Shown here in pieces: positions 6,450-7,477 of a stretch of 7,477 nucleotides of DNA (its first letter is position 1; every line of letters starts with the position of its first letter). The position numbers and the translations under genes are program-made. The notes beneath the pieces are model-generated. The model was not told the DNA's origin and searched no databases. It saw nothing but the letters and a program-made list of their open reading frames with translations. Source of the stretch: Actinomycetes bacterium (GTDB taxonomy: Bacteria > Actinomycetota > Acidimicrobiia > Acidimicrobiales > RAAP-2); the NCBI GenBank assembly GCA_021795095.1, contig JAJYPU010000090.1:1-7477 (forward strand), read 5' to 3'.

Positions 6450-6866
6450 CGCGTGGCGGCCGCGGTCGAGTCGGCGGTCGATGAGGACCACGACGAACGC
6501 GCCGATGAAAGCAAAGACAAAGGAGCCGACGATGTCGATTGGGCTGTGCACGTGGGCGGCGACTCGAGCGGCGCTGACGAGCAGGGCGTTCACGATCAGG
6601 GCCAGTGAGAAGGGCTTGGAGTAGCGCCAGAACGAGAAGGCGAGGAACGAAGTCAACAGCGCGTGGTCCGAGGGGAAGCCGTTATCAGCGGCGTGGGCGA
6701 AGAGCGGTTTGACGTGGTCGCGAACGAATGGCCGCGTGTCGTAGTAGAAGTGGCCGCCGAGTCGCGCGAGGCCGAGTGCGATCAGCCCCCCAACGATGAG
6801 CTGCCAAGCCAGGGTGAACTTCACTGGGCGCGAGGCGCGCAACCAGTAGACGGCAACCCCCACCAC
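6435..6866 (-). CDS. PAP2-family membrane phosphatase (undecaprenyl-diphosphatase-like), N-terminus doubtful
   Basis: Integral membrane phosphatase, probably acting on lipid phosphates such as undecaprenyl diphosphate on the outer face. Counted from the GTG at 6866 the three PAP2 signatures are present: YYDTRPF (Arg45-Pro46), GFPSDHA with His68, and R-x5-H-x3-D as Arg101, His107, Asp111, the last in AHVHSPIDIVGS. The catalytic residues are thus intact. PSDH replaces PSGH, as in BcrC/YbjG-type enzymes. At 143 aa it is short (family 170-220). In-frame codons upstream of 6866 still encode a good first membrane helix (GPIDSVIVFVAEYFLIL), yet no ATG, GTG, TTG or CTG occurs there, and a TAG closes the frame at 6924-6926. 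Either the annotated GTG makes a truncated protein, an unusual ATC start is used, or the 5' end is damaged. Relatives begin about 15-20 residues before this helix. It converges on the LysR gene. Confidence 0.8.
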   Translation of the reverse strand: MVGVAVYWLRASRPVKFTLAWQLIVGGLIALGLARLGGHFYYDTRPFVRDHVKPLFAHAADNGFPSDHALLTSFLAFSFWRYSKPFSLALIVNALLVSAARVAAHVHSPIDIVGSFVFAFIGAFVVVLIDRRLDRGRHALPRH

Positions 6867-6920
6867 GCTGAGTATGAGGAAGTATTCGGCGACGAAGACG
6901 ATGACGGAGTCGATTGGACC

Positions 6921-6926
6921 AGTCTA
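6921..6926 (-). promoter_or_regulatory. -10-like TAGACT upstream of the PAP2 frame
   Basis: TAGACT on the minus strand sits within TCTAGACTGG, a 10-mer repeated exactly at 7393-7402 on the plus strand. Its TAG is also the in-frame stop of the PAP2 frame. Six bases after it comes an in-frame ATC (6914-6912). As a promoter it would give an RNA starting around 6914. No clear -35 is seen. Confidence 0.35.
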
Positions 6927-6940
6927 GAAGTTGGCTGACG

Positions 6941-6974
6941 GAATCGGAGTCACCGATCGGTGGGACCCCGATTC
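6941..6974. repeat. 34-base imperfect inverted repeat centred on CACCGATCGGTG
   Basis: Outer arms GAATCGG (6941-6947) and CCGATTC (6968-6974) are perfect complements. Inside lies the perfect 12-base palindrome CACCGATCGGTG (6951-6962), with GTC/GAC also pairing beside a two-base bulge. No T-run follows on either strand, so a terminator is unlikely. It lies just upstream of the TAGACT of the PAP2 gene, as an operator would. Confidence 0.6.
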
Positions 6975-6989
6975 TGCTCGTCGCGGCCG

Positions 6990-7014
6990 TAACGTCGAAG
7001 TCGAAACGACGTTA
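6990..7014. repeat. Inverted repeat TAACGTCG-N9-CGACGTTA
   Basis: Perfect 8-base arms separated by nine bases, located just beyond the stop of the hydrolase remnant (7019) and about 65 bases upstream of the PAP2 promoter-like element. It could be a regulator site or the remains of a hairpin terminator of the vanished hydrolase gene; no T-run follows on the minus strand. Confidence 0.5.
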
Positions 7015-7018
7015 ATCC

Positions 7019-7192
7019 CTAGTTTTCGGGCAACACTGTAGCGATGGCCTGGGCCAGCAGCTGTTGTCCAAGCACCGATGGGTGGATGTTGCACGTGCCG
7101 TCTGGGAGTTTGATCAGCAGGCCCGACATCAGCGATTCCCGAGTGGCGAGCTCGGCCTTGGTCTTACGGTCACGAACCGAGTTGATCTTGCG
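7019..7192 (-). pseudogene. C-terminal remnant of an SGNH/GDSL-like hydrolase
   Basis: A 57-codon minus-strand frame ends in TAG (7019-7021). Its last part, with LLIKLPDGTCNIHPSVLGQQ followed by a LLAQAIATVLP helix, has the form of the C-terminal block of SGNH/GDSL esterases: a (D/N)IHP-x3-G pattern with the catalytic His, then a final amphipathic helix. The residue before IHP is Asn rather than the common Asp. A TAA in frame (7193-7195) and the lack of GDSL, glycine or asparagine blocks upstream in any frame show that the rest of the enzyme is gone. An internal ATG (7129) could make a 36-aa peptide, but I regard this as a gene fragment. Family assignment rests on this short motif only. Confidence 0.5.
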
Positions 7193-7237
7193 TTACATCG
7201 GGCGATGAGGTGACCTCGTTCATCAACTTCCGAATAA

Positions 7238-7301
7238 CTCTTGAGAGACTCCATCGTTCGCTCTGGGCCGCCGCTGATGGATCGCGGTCGCTCTTGAGAG
7301 A
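7238..7301. repeat. Two direct copies of CTCTTGAGAGA
   Basis: Identical 11-mers at 7238-7248 and 7291-7301, 53 bases apart (about five helical turns). The second extends to a perfect inverted repeat GCTCT-TGAG-AGAGC (7290-7303). Function unknown. Confidence 0.5.
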
Positions 7302-7328
7302 GCCCGTTGCTTCGCGCCTGTGTTCGTC

Positions 7329-7346
7329 GGTACGTCAGGTACGTCA
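7329..7346. repeat. Tandem 9-base repeat GGTACGTCA x2
   Basis: Two perfect head-to-tail copies, 7329-7337 and 7338-7346. They look like a small duplication, or a paired binding site upstream of the promoter of the final gene. Confidence 0.55.
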
Positions 7347-7370
7347 ATCCCCAAGAATGTTGAGCATTGC

Positions 7371-7400
7371 TTTACATATTTACATATATTACTCTAGACT
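7371..7400 (+). promoter_or_regulatory. Promoter of the last gene, TTTACA-N18-TAGACT, with tandem TTACATAT
   Basis: TTTACA (7371-7376) matches TTGACA at five of six bases and precedes TAGACT (7395-7400) by 18 bases. The stretch is the most AT-rich of the window and contains TTACATAT twice in tandem (7372-7379, 7380-7387). TTACTC (7389-7394) and GAGTAA (7416-7421) form an inverted repeat around the probable start of transcription near 7407, which could be an operator. Confidence 0.5.
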
Positions 7401-7437
7401 GGCATTTGCGTAAATGAGTAAAGCGAATGGGGGCACG

Positions 7438-7477
7438 ATGTCGAAGACCAGTGCGCGAGGCAGGACCACAGCGGGAA
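7438..7477 (+). CDS. Start of an unidentified gene, cut by the window end
   Basis: ATG at 7438 with GGGGG a few bases upstream (ribosome site) and a TTTACA/TAGACT promoter about 40 bases ahead. The visible 13 codons read MSKTSARGRTTAG, a basic, polar N-terminus, and remain open at the window edge. This is too short to name a family. Promoter plus ribosome site in correct order is the main support. Confidence 0.5.
   Translation, partial: MSKTSARGRTTAG

Larger units (their letters stand above)
6867..7437. other. Gene-poor decayed region between the PAP2 gene and the next gene
   Basis: About 570 bases without an intact gene. From left to right it holds the start-less N-terminal helix codons of the PAP2 frame, a TAGACT element, two inverted repeats, an SGNH-like gene fragment, paired CTCTTGAGAGA copies, a 9-base tandem repeat, and an AT-rich promoter with an 8-base tandem repeat. 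Two overlapping short frames (7129-7347 minus, 7210-7413 plus) show no recognisable protein. Base composition falls sharply after about 7350. Confidence 0.6.

Noticed and set aside
5552..6484. 310-codon frame overlapping the LysR gene
   Set aside because: Same strand, shifted frame, Arg-rich with no domain; the LysR frame is clearly coding.
6941..6974. Hairpin as an intrinsic terminator
   Set aside because: No T-run after it on either strand, and on the minus strand it lies just upstream of a promoter-like element.
7238..7387. CRISPR array or intact insertion sequence from the short repeats
   Set aside because: Repeat units are 8-11 bases, only two copies each, with no regular spacers and no transposase frame.
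7129..7413. Two short overlapping frames (7129-7347 minus, 7210-7413 plus)
   Set aside because: No recognisable motif and no ribosome site that I can defend; they lie in the decayed repeat-rich stretch.

Overview
This is a high-GC bacterial window. It has many GTG starts and several genes whose -10-like hexamer lies only 6-8 bases before the start codon, which is the layout of leaderless mRNAs. Together with the style of the proteins this points to Actinomycetota. A non-Streptomyces lineage such as Acidimicrobiia is my guess and cannot be proven from the sequence. Most of the window is ordinary chromosomal gene content. I see no CRISPR array, intact mobile element, tRNA or rRNA.

Left part (1-3590). 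A class III PLP-dependent aminotransferase on the + strand (4-1329, possibly starting before the window) converges on a minus-strand pair: a low-molecular-weight tyrosine-phosphatase-like protein (ending at 1382) and an atypical NAD(P)-binding SDR (2013-2903). The SDR is divergent from a TetR-family regulator (2982-3587). The short space between them holds a TTGACA/TAGTGT promoter for the SDR and an inverted repeat that overlaps its -10. The regulator therefore probably represses the SDR and possibly itself.

Middle (3590-5540). A small minus-strand gene (4113-4319) overlaps by 50 bases the start of a minus-strand nucleotidyltransferase-fold gene. The latter is broken by an in-frame TAG at 4025-4027, just after its GG...DxD catalytic motif, and has no stop where its domain ends. 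Upstream lies a YeiH-family membrane transporter gene (4356-5453), divergent from a LysR-type regulator (5535-6449). This repeats the yeiE/yeiH arrangement of enterobacteria, where sulfite tolerance is the reported theme. A perfect TNA-N7-TNA LysR box overlaps the TATAAT -10 and the start codon of the regulator.

Right part (6435-7477). A PAP2-type membrane phosphatase (minus strand) keeps its catalytic residues, but its first membrane helix continues upstream of the first usable start codon until an in-frame TAG. Beyond it is about 570 bases without an intact gene. This stretch holds two strong inverted repeats, the C-terminal remnant of an SGNH/GDSL-like hydrolase, several short tandem or direct repeats and an AT-rich promoter. 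The promoter leads into a new + strand gene at 7438 that runs off the window. The region looks like a site of gene decay and rearrangement.
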